From assembly GCF_023218175.1 (NCBI RefSeq), contig NZ_JALPTH010000039.1, positions 1-55,594 on the forward strand: 55,594 nt of DNA, given 5' to 3'. The stretch comes from Streptomyces lichenis. GTDB taxonomy: Bacteria; Actinomycetota; Actinomycetes; Streptomycetales; Streptomycetaceae. This document shows, one piece after another, positions 18,766 to 26,664 of this stretch (within the stretch, counting starts at the first letter, position 1; every line of letters starts with the position of its first letter). The position numbers and the translations under genes are program-made. The notes under the pieces are model-generated. The model was not told where the DNA came from and did no database searches. It was given only the letters and a program-made list of their open reading frames with translations.

Positions 18766-19445
18766 CGGCGCCGGCGCCTGGCCTGCCAGACGGCCGCGGC
18801 GGCGATCACGGCGACGGCCGCCGCCCCGGCCGCCAGCCCGACCGACGGCCCGTCCCCATCAGCACCGGAACCGGAACCGGAATCCGAAGCGGAAGGGGAA
18901 AGGGAGGCCGTGGCCGACGGGGTGGTGGCCACCTGCTCGCCGCAGCCGGTCCTCGGGTAGCCGGAGATGGCGCAGAGCAGCGCGCCGTCGCCGTAGCGGA
19001 GCGGCTTGGCCACCGCCGCCAGGGCCTCGGCGCTGGTGGCGTCCTCGTCCACCCGGGCGCAGGCCTCCCGCTGGGCGGGGGGCCGTTCGCCGGTCGGGGC
19101 GTCCGCGGCGGTGCCGAAGTCCAGCACCACGGCGACCCGCTTGGTGCCCTGCGGCGCCGGGCCGGAGCCGCAGACGGCGGCGAAGTCGGGGGCGGGGCGG
19201 GGCTTGGTGGCGTCGGCGGAGTCGGCGCTGACCGCGAACCGGTAGCCGTTGACGTCCCCGTCGGCCGGGCGGGCGGTCGCCGGGCCCTGGGTGGCGTAGG
19301 TCCAGGCCCCGCCGCCGCTCTCCCAGAACGACCAGTAGCGGTAGCCGGCCGCCCGCGCCGGACCGGCGGCCGCGACCGTCAGCACGAGCACCGCCGCCAG
19401 GGACAGCAGCCCGGCGAGCAGCGCGGAGAGGGGGCGGCGGGTCAC
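18762..19445 (-). CDS. SCO2322-like secreted membrane-anchored protein
   Basis: A 227-residue protein with an N-terminal signal peptide (cleavage near ARA-AGYRYW), an extracytoplasmic domain, a Ser/Gly/Asp-rich linker and a C-terminal helix (GLAAGAAAVAVIAAAAVW) followed by RRRRR. The domain starts YRYWSFWE, then GAWTYATQGPA and RPADGDVNGYRFAVS; four cysteines may form disulfides. The W-x-Y plus DGDV-x-x-x-RF layout resembles the small beta domain of transcobalamin-like (DUF4430) proteins, which is inference. It overlaps both neighbours in the B12-riboswitch operon, so an accessory role in corrin capture is likely. Confidence 0.75.
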   Translation of the reverse strand: MTRRPLSALLAGLLSLAAVLVLTVAAAGPARAAGYRYWSFWESGGGAWTYATQGPATARPADGDVNGYRFAVSADSADATKPRPAPDFAAVCGSGPAPQGTKRVAVVLDFGTAADAPTGERPPAQREACARVDEDATSAEALAAVAKPLRYGDGALLCAISGYPRTGCGEQVATTPSATASLSPSASDSGSGSGADGDGPSVGLAAGAAAVAVIAAAAVWQARRRRR

Positions 19446-20776
19446 GGGGTGCGGTTCCGGCCGCGGCCGCTGATCAGGAAGCCGATGCCGATACCGGCGA
19501 CCAGGAAGCTGCCGACGACCACTCCGGTGTTGATGCCGTCGCCCTCCTCGTCGCCGTTGCCCTCCTCGCGGGTGGAACCCTGGTCGGTGGCGGCGGCCTC
19601 GGGGGTGGGCGCGGTGGCGGGCTGGGGGCCGGTGGCGTTCAGCCGGGCGACCAGGTCGGTGCCGCCGAAGTCACGGGCGTCGGCGCCGGCGGCGTGCGCG
19701 GCCAGCACCAGCTGCGCGTAGGCGGCGGGCCCGCCCTGGTCGGCCCAGCCCTCGGCGTTCTTCTCCAGCCACTGAAGCGCCGGCTGGGCCTCCTCGGTGG
19801 CACCGGCCGCCGCGAGGGCGATCACCGCGTCGGCGGTGTTGCCGAAGTCGGGCGCGGGCGCGGTCTCCTCGGCGCCCGGCAGCGGCGGCTGCTCCAGATG
19901 GCCGCTCCCGGCCAGGGCGTCGGCCAGATAGGCGGCGCCGTTGCGGGCGGCCCGCTCGATCGCCGGCTTCGCCGGGGTGGCGCACTCCGGCTTCTGCTGC
20001 GGCTGGGCGCCCCGGGTCCGGAGGTCCTTGCCGAGCCCGGCGAGCACCGCGGCGGCGGTGGCGTCGGCGTTCGCCGCCAGCTTGCCCGCCTTGTCCGGCT
20101 GGTAGGCGAAGGCGCCCCCGCCCGGCTCGGCGTCGCAGGGCAGCGCCAGGCCGAGCAGCGCGTCGTACGGGGTCTTCCCGGTGCCGGAGACCAGGTCACC
20201 GGGGCGTTGCCCGGTCGCGGCCAGCGCGCTGATCACGAGGGAGGTGGAGTTGGCGTCGCTCGGGGAGCCGGGGTTGTAGCCCCAGCCGCCGTCCTCGTTC
20301 TGCGCCTCCTTCAGCCAGGACGCACCCGCCTTCACCGCCTGGTGCGGCGCGCCCTTCTCCTCCTCGGCGCCCTCGGGGTCCTCCACCCCGGTCAGCGCCT
20401 GCACCGCGGCCGCCGTGGCGTTGGTGTCCGGCACGGTGGCGTCGTCGCAGGGCTTGTCCGGGGCGGGCCGGTAGGCCGCGAAGCCGCCGCCCGCGCACTG
20501 CTGGTCCAGCAGCCAGCGCACCGACTCCCGGGCCGGCTCCACGCCCGACACCTGCTGGGCCATGAAGGCCAGCGACTGGCGCCAGACCCCGTCGTAGGTC
20601 GGGTCGCCGGTCCCGTACAGCCCCTCGGGCAGCGCCGGGGCGGCGGGGGAGGAGCTGGGGGAGGGCTTGGGGGCCGCGGAGGCGGCGGTCGCGGGGCCGA
20701 GGAGGCCGGTGCCGAGCAGTGCCGCGGCGGCGGCGAGCACGGCGGCGCCGGGGCGGCGGACGCGGACGGTGGTCAT
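19442..20776 (-). CDS. Surface-anchored prenyltransferase/squalene-cyclase-like toroid protein
   Basis: A 444-residue protein: signal peptide (to about residue 34), low-complexity linker, then an alpha/alpha toroid built of repeats such as GGFAAYRP, DGGWGYNPGSPSDANST, GGGAFAYQPDKAG and APDFGNTADAVIALAAAG, and finally one membrane helix (VVVGSFLVAGIGIGFLI) with RGRNR tail. No DDxxD or DxDD catalytic motif is seen, so cyclase activity is unlikely. Transcobalamin and intrinsic factor use the same alpha-toroid fold to bind B12. First gene after the cobalamin riboswitch; ATG at 20776 preceded by AGAGG. Confidence 0.8.
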   Translation of the reverse strand: MTTVRVRRPGAAVLAAAAALLGTGLLGPATAASAAPKPSPSSSPAAPALPEGLYGTGDPTYDGVWRQSLAFMAQQVSGVEPARESVRWLLDQQCAGGGFAAYRPAPDKPCDDATVPDTNATAAAVQALTGVEDPEGAEEEKGAPHQAVKAGASWLKEAQNEDGGWGYNPGSPSDANSTSLVISALAATGQRPGDLVSGTGKTPYDALLGLALPCDAEPGGGAFAYQPDKAGKLAANADATAAAVLAGLGKDLRTRGAQPQQKPECATPAKPAIERAARNGAAYLADALAGSGHLEQPPLPGAEETAPAPDFGNTADAVIALAAAGATEEAQPALQWLEKNAEGWADQGGPAAYAQLVLAAHAAGADARDFGGTDLVARLNATGPQPATAPTPEAAATDQGSTREEGNGDEEGDGINTGVVVGSFLVAGIGIGFLISGRGRNRTP

Positions 20777-20914
20777 GGGGGCCTCTCTGCGCGATGTGCT
20801 CGGTACCGGGCCGGGAGCGGGCACCGGCACAACGCGGCGGCCGGGCTCCGGCCCCGCGTCTCCCGACGGTGCCGGCCACCGTCGACGCTCCCGTGGAGCT
20901 CTTGGCGGCCCGAG

Positions 20915-21062
20915 CCGGTCAGTCCGGTACGAGGTGTTCCGACTCACCGCGCGCTGGTGCCCCTGGGGGCGGCGCGGCTCACGGTTGCGGGTCAGTGCCG
21001 GATTCGCACCGGCTTCCCCCCGTACGGGACGATGACTGCCCGACCACTTTACCGGTGGGTCG
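20915..21062 (-). promoter_or_regulatory. Cobalamin (AdoCbl-type) riboswitch
   Basis: On the minus strand the conserved core reads GAAGCCGGTGCGAATCCGGC, then ACTGACCCGCAACCGTGAG, and after a variable arm GAGTCGGAACACCTC. These are the B12-box landmarks of the cobalamin riboswitch. It lies about 140 bp upstream of the toroid gene start (20776) and on the same strand, so it should switch the whole ECF operon off when cobalamin is plentiful. Edges are approximate. Most of the gap 20777-21100 is this element and the leader behind it. Confidence 0.93.
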
Positions 21063-21100
21063 TCCGCGCCCCGACGCCGGAGGCCCCGAGGTCTTCGAGG

Positions 21101-21688
21101 TCAGCGGTCGACCAGCAGGCTGGCCGTCTCGATGTCGGCGCGGACCTGGTCCAGCGAGGCGCGGCCGCAGAGCCAGGCGATCAGCACCGAGTACCAGGTG
21201 TGCTCCACGACCCGGACCGCGCAGAGCTGGTCGGCGGTGGGGCGGTCCAGGCCGGTGGCGTCCACGATGATCGCGGTGGTGCGCCGGGAGACGGCCTCCA
21301 CCTCGGCGCTGGCGCCCCGGTCGGCGAAGGTCAGCGCGCGCACCATGGCCTCGGCGAGGTGCGGCTCGCGCTGGAGCGCCCGGAAGGCGCGCATCAGGGT
21401 CTCGGCGACCCGCTCGGAGGCCCGCTCGCCGGACGGGGGCCGCTTGCGCAGGGTGGTGTGCAGCCGGTCCAGCTGGTCCTGCATCACGGCGACCAGCAGA
21501 TGGATCTTGGACGGGAAGTAGCGGTAGAGCGTGCCCAGGGCCACATCGGCGGCCTCCGCCACCTCACGCATCTGGACGGCGTCGAACCCGCCCCGCCCGG
21601 CCAGCTCGGCGCTGGCCCGCAGGATGGCGCGGCGGCGTGCCTCCTGGCGCTCGGTCAGCGGCACCGCCGCCCTGGCTTCCTCGGTCAT
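21101..21688 (-). CDS. KstR-like TetR-family repressor
   Basis: A 195-residue TetR regulator. The DNA-binding part RRRAILRASAELAGRGGFDA, VQMREVAEAADVALGTLYRY and FPSKIHLLVAVM is strikingly like mycobacterial KstR, and the ligand domain keeps LTEAM/RALTFAD-type blocks (EPHLAEAMVRALTFAD, VVEHTWYSVLIAWL). KstR represses sterol catabolism genes and is released by a CoA thioester; the ligand here is unknown, and no sterol genes are nearby. ATG at 21688 is preferred over a GTG at 21730 whose ribosome site is too close. Divergent from the glycosyltransferase operon, with a matching operator between. Confidence 0.88.
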   Translation of the reverse strand: MTEEARAAVPLTERQEARRRAILRASAELAGRGGFDAVQMREVAEAADVALGTLYRYFPSKIHLLVAVMQDQLDRLHTTLRKRPPSGERASERVAETLMRAFRALQREPHLAEAMVRALTFADRGASAEVEAVSRRTTAIIVDATGLDRPTADQLCAVRVVEHTWYSVLIAWLCGRASLDQVRADIETASLLVDR

Positions 21689-21822
21689 CGGTCCCGTCCG
21701 TCGTGCCGCTGTCCGTGATGCCGCTGCCACTCCGGGAGGTGTCCGCCGTGGCGGGAATCACCTGTTCCGGCCCGCACAGCGGCGCTACCTGCCGGTAGAT
21801 TCGATGCTCCTGAACGACCAAG

Positions 21823-21840
21823 TCTGAAACTTGTTCCAGA
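21823..21840. promoter_or_regulatory. KstR-type operator
   Basis: TCTGAAACTTGTTCCAGA is a near-perfect 18-bp palindrome whose central 14 bases (21825-21838) fit the KstR consensus TNNAACNNGTTNNA at every fixed position. It lies between the divergent TetR and glycosyltransferase genes, so it probably controls both. Confidence 0.75.
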
Positions 21841-21903
21841 TTAGCGCCAGCGGTTACGCTCCGGCGAAACGCAGGCAGGAACAGGCGAGAAGGGGGCCCG
21901 CGA

Positions 21904-23370
21904 GTGACCGCCGAGGCCATGGACGCAGGCCCCCGCCGAGACATCGGCACTGACACCGGCACCGGCATCGGCACCGCCTTCGGGCATCCCGCCGGCCCCG
22001 CCGGCCCGTCCGGTGACCGCCCGCTGCGGATCGCGCTCCTCACCTACAAGGGCAACCCGTTCTGCGGCGGCCAGGGCGTCTACGTACGCCACCTCTCCCG
22101 CGAACTGGCCCGGCTCGGCCACCGCGTCGAGGTCATCGGCGCCCAGCCCTACCCGGTGCTCGACGGCGGGGTCCCGCTCACCGAGCTGCCCAGCCTGGAC
22201 CTGTACCGGCAGCCCGACCCGTTCCGCACCCCCAAGCACGGCGAGTACCGCGACTGGGTGGACGCGCTGGAGGTCGCCACCATGTGGACCGGCGGCTTCC
22301 CCGAGCCGCTCACCTTCTCGCTGCGTGCCCGGCGCCATCTGCTGGCCCGGCGCGGTGAGTTCGACGTGATCCACGACAACCAGACGCTCGGCTACGGCCT
22401 GCTCGGCGACCTGGGCGCCCCGCTGGTCACCACCATCCACCACCCGATCACCGTGGACCGGCGGCTGGAGCTGGCCGCGGCGGCCGACCTCAAGCGCCGC
22501 GCCTCGGTCCGCCGCTGGTACGCCTTCACCCGGATGCAGAAGCGGGTCGCCCGCCGGCTGCCCTCGGTGCTCACCGTCTCCGGCTCCTCCCGCGACGAGA
22601 TCGTCGAGGACCTCGGGGTGGCCCCCGAGCGCATCCGGGTCGTGCACATCGGCGCCGACACCGAGCTGTGGTCCCCCGACCCGTCCGTGCCCGAGGTGAC
22701 CGGCCGGATCGTCACCACCTCCAGCGCCGACGTCCCGCTCAAGGGCCTGGTGCACCTGGTGGAGGCGCTGGCCAAGCTCCGCACCGAGAACCCGGACGCC
22801 CATCTGGTGGTGGTCGGCCGCCCCGCCGAGGACGGGCCGGTCGCCCAGGCCATCGAGCGGTACGGGCTGGGCGGGGACGCGGTCCGGTTCGTCAAGGGCG
22901 TCACCGACGCCGAGCTGGTCGACCTCTACCGCTCGGCCCAGGTGGCCTGCGTCCCCTCCCTCTACGAGGGGTTCTCGCTGCCCGCCGCCGAGGCCATGGC
23001 CACCGGTACGCCGCTGGTCGCCACCACCGGCGGGGCGATCCCCGAGGTCTCCGGCCGCGACGGCGACACCTGTCTGGCCGTCCCGCCCGGCGACGCCGGG
23101 GCGCTGGCCCAGGCCCTGGGCCGGCTGCTCGCCGAGCCCGCCCTGCGCGTCCGGCTCGGCGCGGCCGGCCGCGCCCGGGTGCTGGAACGGTTCACCTGGG
23201 CCCGCGCCGCCCAGGGCACCGCCGAGCTGTACCGCGAGGCCCTCGCCACCGGGACGCCGGCCGGGACCCGCCGGGCCTCCCGTACCCCGGCGCCCGCGAC
23301 TCCGCATGCGCGCGCGACCCGCGCCGCCGCCACCCCGAACGACCGCGAAGGCAGGCCGACCCCGTGCTGA
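21904..23370 (+). CDS. GT4-family glycosyltransferase
   Basis: A 488-residue retaining glycosyltransferase with GT-B fold. The N-terminal donor/acceptor loop is YKGNPFCGGQGVYVRHLSREL, and the C-terminal nucleotide-sugar site has VVVGRPAEDG and the EGFSLPAAEAMATGTPLV block (E-x7-E motif). It has a Gly/Thr-rich N-terminal extension of about 35 residues and a Thr/Ala/Arg-rich tail of about 45 residues. GTG at 21904 after GAGAAGGGGG. It is the first gene of a coupled three-gene operon and is probably repressed by the KstR-like protein. Acceptor unknown. Confidence 0.9.
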   Translation: MTAEAMDAGPRRDIGTDTGTGIGTAFGHPAGPAGPSGDRPLRIALLTYKGNPFCGGQGVYVRHLSRELARLGHRVEVIGAQPYPVLDGGVPLTELPSLDLYRQPDPFRTPKHGEYRDWVDALEVATMWTGGFPEPLTFSLRARRHLLARRGEFDVIHDNQTLGYGLLGDLGAPLVTTIHHPITVDRRLELAAAADLKRRASVRRWYAFTRMQKRVARRLPSVLTVSGSSRDEIVEDLGVAPERIRVVHIGADTELWSPDPSVPEVTGRIVTTSSADVPLKGLVHLVEALAKLRTENPDAHLVVVGRPAEDGPVAQAIERYGLGGDAVRFVKGVTDAELVDLYRSAQVACVPSLYEGFSLPAAEAMATGTPLVATTGGAIPEVSGRDGDTCLAVPPGDAGALAQALGRLLAEPALRVRLGAAGRARVLERFTWARAAQGTAELYREALATGTPAGTRRASRTPAPATPHARATRAAATPNDREGRPTPC

Positions 23371-24125
23371 CCGTCGACTTCACCCGCTTCCCGCTCGCCC
23401 CCGGCGACCGCGTCCTCGACCTGGGCTGCGGCGCCGGCCGGCACGCCTTCGAGGCCTACCGGCGCGGGGCCAGGGTCGTCGCCCTCGACCAGAACGCCGA
23501 GGAGATCCGCGAGGTCACCAAGTGGTTCGCCGCGATGGCCGAGGCCGGGGAGGCGCCCGCCGGGGCCAGCGCGGTCGCCATGGAGGGCGACGCGCTCAAC
23601 CTGCCCTTCCCCGACGAGTCGTTCGACGTCGTGATCATCTCCGAGGTGATGGAGCACATCCCCGACGACAAGGGCGTGCTCGCCGAGATGGTCCGGGTGC
23701 TCAGGCCCGGCGGCCGGATCGCGGTCACCGTCCCGCGCCACGGCCCCGAGAAGGTCTGCTGGGCGCTCTCCGACGCGTACCACGAGGTCGAGGGCGGCCA
23801 TATCCGCATCTACAAGGCCGACGAGCTGCTGGCCCGCATCCGCGAGGCGGGGCTGCGCCCGTACGGCACCCACCACGCGCACGCGCTGCACTCGCCGTAC
23901 TGGTGGCTGAAGTGCGCCTTCGGCGTGGACAACGACAAGGCGCTGCCGGTGCGGGCGTACCACAAGCTGCTGGTCTGGGACATCATGAAGAAGCCGCTGG
24001 CCACCCGGCTCGCCGAGCAGGCGCTCAACCCGGTCATCGGCAAGAGCTTCGTGGCGTACGCGACCAAGCCGCACCTGCCCAGCCCGGCCGCCTCCGAGGC
24101 CGGCGCGGCGGACGCCGAGCGGTGA
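23364..24125 (+). CDS. Class I SAM-dependent methyltransferase
   Basis: A 253-residue methyltransferase. Motif I is VLDLGCGAGRHAFEAYRRGA (near 21-40), the acidic strand is VVALDQN, and SFDVVIISEVMEHIPDD (near 88-104) and VRVLRPGGRIAVTVP follow. The C-terminal part includes HALHSPYWWLKCAFG, suggesting a bulky hydrophobic acceptor. GTG at 23364 overlaps the glycosyltransferase stop by seven bases, and the stop overlaps the next GTG (GTGA). Likely to methylate the product or the acceptor of the neighbouring glycosyltransferase (inference). Confidence 0.9.
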   Translation: MLTVDFTRFPLAPGDRVLDLGCGAGRHAFEAYRRGARVVALDQNAEEIREVTKWFAAMAEAGEAPAGASAVAMEGDALNLPFPDESFDVVIISEVMEHIPDDKGVLAEMVRVLRPGGRIAVTVPRHGPEKVCWALSDAYHEVEGGHIRIYKADELLARIREAGLRPYGTHHAHALHSPYWWLKCAFGVDNDKALPVRAYHKLLVWDIMKKPLATRLAEQALNPVIGKSFVAYATKPHLPSPAASEAGAADAER

Positions 24126-25222
24126 CCAGCCCCGACCGCGTCGCCGGGCACCTGGTCCTGCCCGGGGTGCTCACCGCCGGGCAGGCCGCCGAGACCGTCG
24201 CCTCGCTGCTCGCCGTCCAGCGACCGGACGGCGCCATCCCCTGGTTCCGCGGCCACCACCTCGACCCCTGGGACCACATCGAGGCCGCCATGGCGCTGGA
24301 CACGGCCGGGGAGCACTCCGCCGCCGCCCGCGCCTACGACTGGCTGGCCCGCCACCAGAACGCCGACGGCTCCTGGTGCGCCGCCTACCACGACGGGGCG
24401 TACGACCAGGTCACCGACCACGGCCGGGAGACCAACTTCTGCGCCTATGTGGCGGTCGGCGTCTGGCACCACCACCTCGCCACCGGCGACGACGCCTTCC
24501 TGGACCGGATGTGGCCGGTCGTCTACGCGGCCGTGGAGTTCGTGCTGCGCCACCAGCAGCCCGGCGGGCAGATCGGCTGGCGCAGCGAACCCGACGGCAC
24601 CGTCACCGCCGACGCCCTGCTGACCGGCAGCTCCTCGATCCACCAGGCGCTGCGCTGCGCGCTGGCCATCGCCGAGGCGCGCGAGGAGCCCCAGCCCGAC
24701 TGGGAGCTGGCCGCGGGCGCGCTCGGCCACGCGGTGCGCCACCACCCCGAGCGCTTCCTGGACAAGGACCGCTACTCGATGGACTGGTACTACCCGGTCC
24801 TCGGCGGCGCGGTCACCGGCGAGGCCGCCCGGGCCCGGATCGACGCCCGCTGGGACGAGTTCGTGGTGCCCGGGCTGGGTGTGCGCTGTGTGCTGCCCAA
24901 CCCCTGGGTCACCGGTGGCGAGAGCTGCGAACTGGCGCTCGCCCTCTGGGCGGTGGGCGAGTCCGACCGCGCGCTCGCCATCCTGAAGTCGCTCGGCCAT
25001 CTGCGCGCCGAGGGCGGGATGTACTGGACCGGCTACGTCTTCGAGGGCGATGCCGAGACCGGGCGCGAGCCGGCCGTGTGGCCGGAGGAGTTGACCACCT
25101 GGACGGCCGGCTCGCTGCTGCTCGCGGTGGCCGCCCTCGGGGGGGACGAGGCGACCACCGCGGTCTTCGGGGGCACCCGGCTGCCCCGCGGCCTGGAACC
25201 GGACTGCGCCGACTGCGGCTAG
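24122..25222 (+). CDS. Alpha/alpha-toroid (prenyltransferase-like) cytoplasmic protein
   Basis: A 366-residue protein of helical-hairpin repeats with QRPDGAIPWFRGHHLDPWDH, HQNADGSWCAAYHDG and QPGGQIGWRSEPDGT, typical of the (alpha/alpha)6 barrels of terpene cyclases, prenyltransferases and some glycoside hydrolases. DPWDHIEAAMALD carries acidic residues that could be catalytic. No signal peptide, so it acts inside the cell with its two partners. GTG at 24122 overlaps the methyltransferase stop. The C-terminus ends DCADCG. Whether it is a cyclase, hydrolase or binding protein cannot be told from sequence alone. Confidence 0.8.
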   Translation: MTSPDRVAGHLVLPGVLTAGQAAETVASLLAVQRPDGAIPWFRGHHLDPWDHIEAAMALDTAGEHSAAARAYDWLARHQNADGSWCAAYHDGAYDQVTDHGRETNFCAYVAVGVWHHHLATGDDAFLDRMWPVVYAAVEFVLRHQQPGGQIGWRSEPDGTVTADALLTGSSSIHQALRCALAIAEAREEPQPDWELAAGALGHAVRHHPERFLDKDRYSMDWYYPVLGGAVTGEAARARIDARWDEFVVPGLGVRCVLPNPWVTGGESCELALALWAVGESDRALAILKSLGHLRAEGGMYWTGYVFEGDAETGREPAVWPEELTTWTAGSLLLAVAALGGDEATTAVFGGTRLPRGLEPDCADCG

Positions 25223-25246
25223 CCGGGGGACCGCCGGGCGGGCGGG

Positions 25247-25540
25247 TCAGCCGCGGCGGATGCGGCCGGCGATCAGATGGCCGATGAAGAGGTAGACCAC
25301 CGCCGCCAGGCCGTAGCCCATGACGACCCGGGCCCAGGCCTCGTCGAAGGTGAACAGGTCATAGGACCAGCCCGCGAGGAACCGGGCCGCGTCCGCCACC
25401 CACGCCACCAGGTCGTTCGCCCGGTTGGCGTCGAGCAGATACATGATGATCCAGAGGCCGATGATGGCGGCCATGACATCCGCGATGACGACGATCACGG
25501 TCGCCGCCTGGTTGCTGCCGCTGCGATGACGGGTTGACAT
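25247..25540 (-). CDS. Small two-helix membrane protein of unknown function
   Basis: A 97-residue protein with two hydrophobic helices: TVIVVIADVMAAIIGLWIIMYLL near residues 14-36 and RVVMGYGLAAVVYLFIGHLI near 70-90. I recognise no named family. ATG at 25540 chosen because the upstream in-frame extension has no ribosome site and is not hydrophobic. It converges on the glycosyltransferase operon. Confidence 0.75.
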   Translation of the reverse strand: MSTRHRSGSNQAATVIVVIADVMAAIIGLWIIMYLLDANRANDLVAWVADAARFLAGWSYDLFTFDEAWARVVMGYGLAAVVYLFIGHLIAGRIRRG

Positions 25541-25643
25541 GCTCGACGGATTGCCGCCGGACCCCCGCGCAAACCTCTGCCCATGGGTCCAACCCTGGGT
25601 GATCATGGGTGGGTTGGGCCGCGGGCTCCTCACCGTGACACGG

Positions 25644-25679
25644 CGAAGCCCCCGCCCTGCGGAGAGGGCGGGGGCTTCG
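25644..25679. terminator. Hairpin terminator
   Basis: A perfect 15-bp inverted repeat (25644-25658 and 25665-25679) with a 6-base loop, between the minus-strand gene ending at 25706 and the small membrane gene starting at 25540. Confidence 0.8.
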
Positions 25680-25705
25680 TGCGTACGGATTGGCCGGGTT
25701 CGGCC

Positions 25706-26566
25706 TCAGCCGCGCTGGATGCCGGTGGTGTCCTGGAGGACGCCGCGGCGCCCGTCCTGGGTCTGGGCGATCAGCCCGGAGCCGCGCTGCTCCACCGCCA
25801 GGTACCAGGTGCCGGGGGCGAGTTCGGCGAGCGGGGTCGGCGAGCCGTCCTCCGGGTAGAGCGGACGGGCCACCGGGACCGCGAACCAGAACGGGGAGAA
25901 GTCCCCGCCGGGCGCGGGCGCCGGGGTGGCGCCGCCCTGCGGGGCCTGGCCCGCGTCGGCCGGGGCGCCCGGCTGACCGGCCTGCGAGGCCCCCTGCGGC
26001 TGCGGGGCGCCCGGGTAGCCGTAGCCGCCCTGCGGGGGCTGGCCGCCCTGGGTGCCGTACGGCTGGCCCTGGGCGCCGGGGTAGCCGTAGCCGCCCTGCG
26101 GCTGGCCGCCGTACGGGCCCGGGACCTGCGGACGCGGGGCCCCCATCAGCGGGGCCTTGAGCGCGGGGACCAGCGGGGCGGCGATGGCGCCGGCGGCCAG
26201 CACGATGGCGGCCAGCAGGCCGAGGATCATGCCCGCGCCCGCGTCGGAGGGCATGTCGATGATGGTCCAGAACGCCGTCCACAGCGCGAAGACGCAGAAC
26301 GCCACACCGAACTGGCCCAGGTCCAGCCCGGCCACCTTGCGACCCGGCAGGGCGCGGCCGACCACGACCAGCGCCGCGCCGATGACACCGGCCAGGAACA
26401 TGCTCATCAGCAGGCCGAGGCTGTCCCAGGCGTTGGTGCCGTAGTCGGAGCAGTCGATGCCGCTCGGGCAGTCGATACTGGCGAGATCGAGGAACGAGGC
26501 GATGAACAGCACCACCGCTGCTCCGATCACCACGCCGTCGCCTCTAGTGAGGGATCGGATGTTCAC
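25706..26566 (-). CDS. Four-helix membrane protein with Pro/Gly/Tyr/Gln-rich linker
   Basis: A 286-residue protein. Four helices lie in residues 10-140 (DGVVIGAAVVLFIASFLDLA, LLMSMFLAGVIGAALVVVG, FGVAFCVFALWTAFWTIID, ILGLLAAIVLAAGAIAA), then a 75-residue GYGYPG/QPQGG low-complexity linker, then a small C-terminal domain (PGTWYLAVEQRGSGLIAQTQDG). The helix plus repeat-tail layout resembles the actinobacterial 34-kDa antigen (DUF5336) type. GTG at 26566 after AAGGA. Function unknown. Confidence 0.78.
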   Translation of the reverse strand: MNIRSLTRGDGVVIGAAVVLFIASFLDLASIDCPSGIDCSDYGTNAWDSLGLLMSMFLAGVIGAALVVVGRALPGRKVAGLDLGQFGVAFCVFALWTAFWTIIDMPSDAGAGMILGLLAAIVLAAGAIAAPLVPALKAPLMGAPRPQVPGPYGGQPQGGYGYPGAQGQPYGTQGGQPPQGGYGYPGAPQPQGASQAGQPGAPADAGQAPQGGATPAPAPGGDFSPFWFAVPVARPLYPEDGSPTPLAELAPGTWYLAVEQRGSGLIAQTQDGRRGVLQDTTGIQRG

Positions 26567-26664
26567 GTGAAAGAGTCCTTCGTCGGTTGTCTCATCGGGG
26601 TGGCGCGAAGCACGGGGGTGGTAGCCGGACCCCATCGTACGGAGGAATCTATCGTCCGGTCCCG

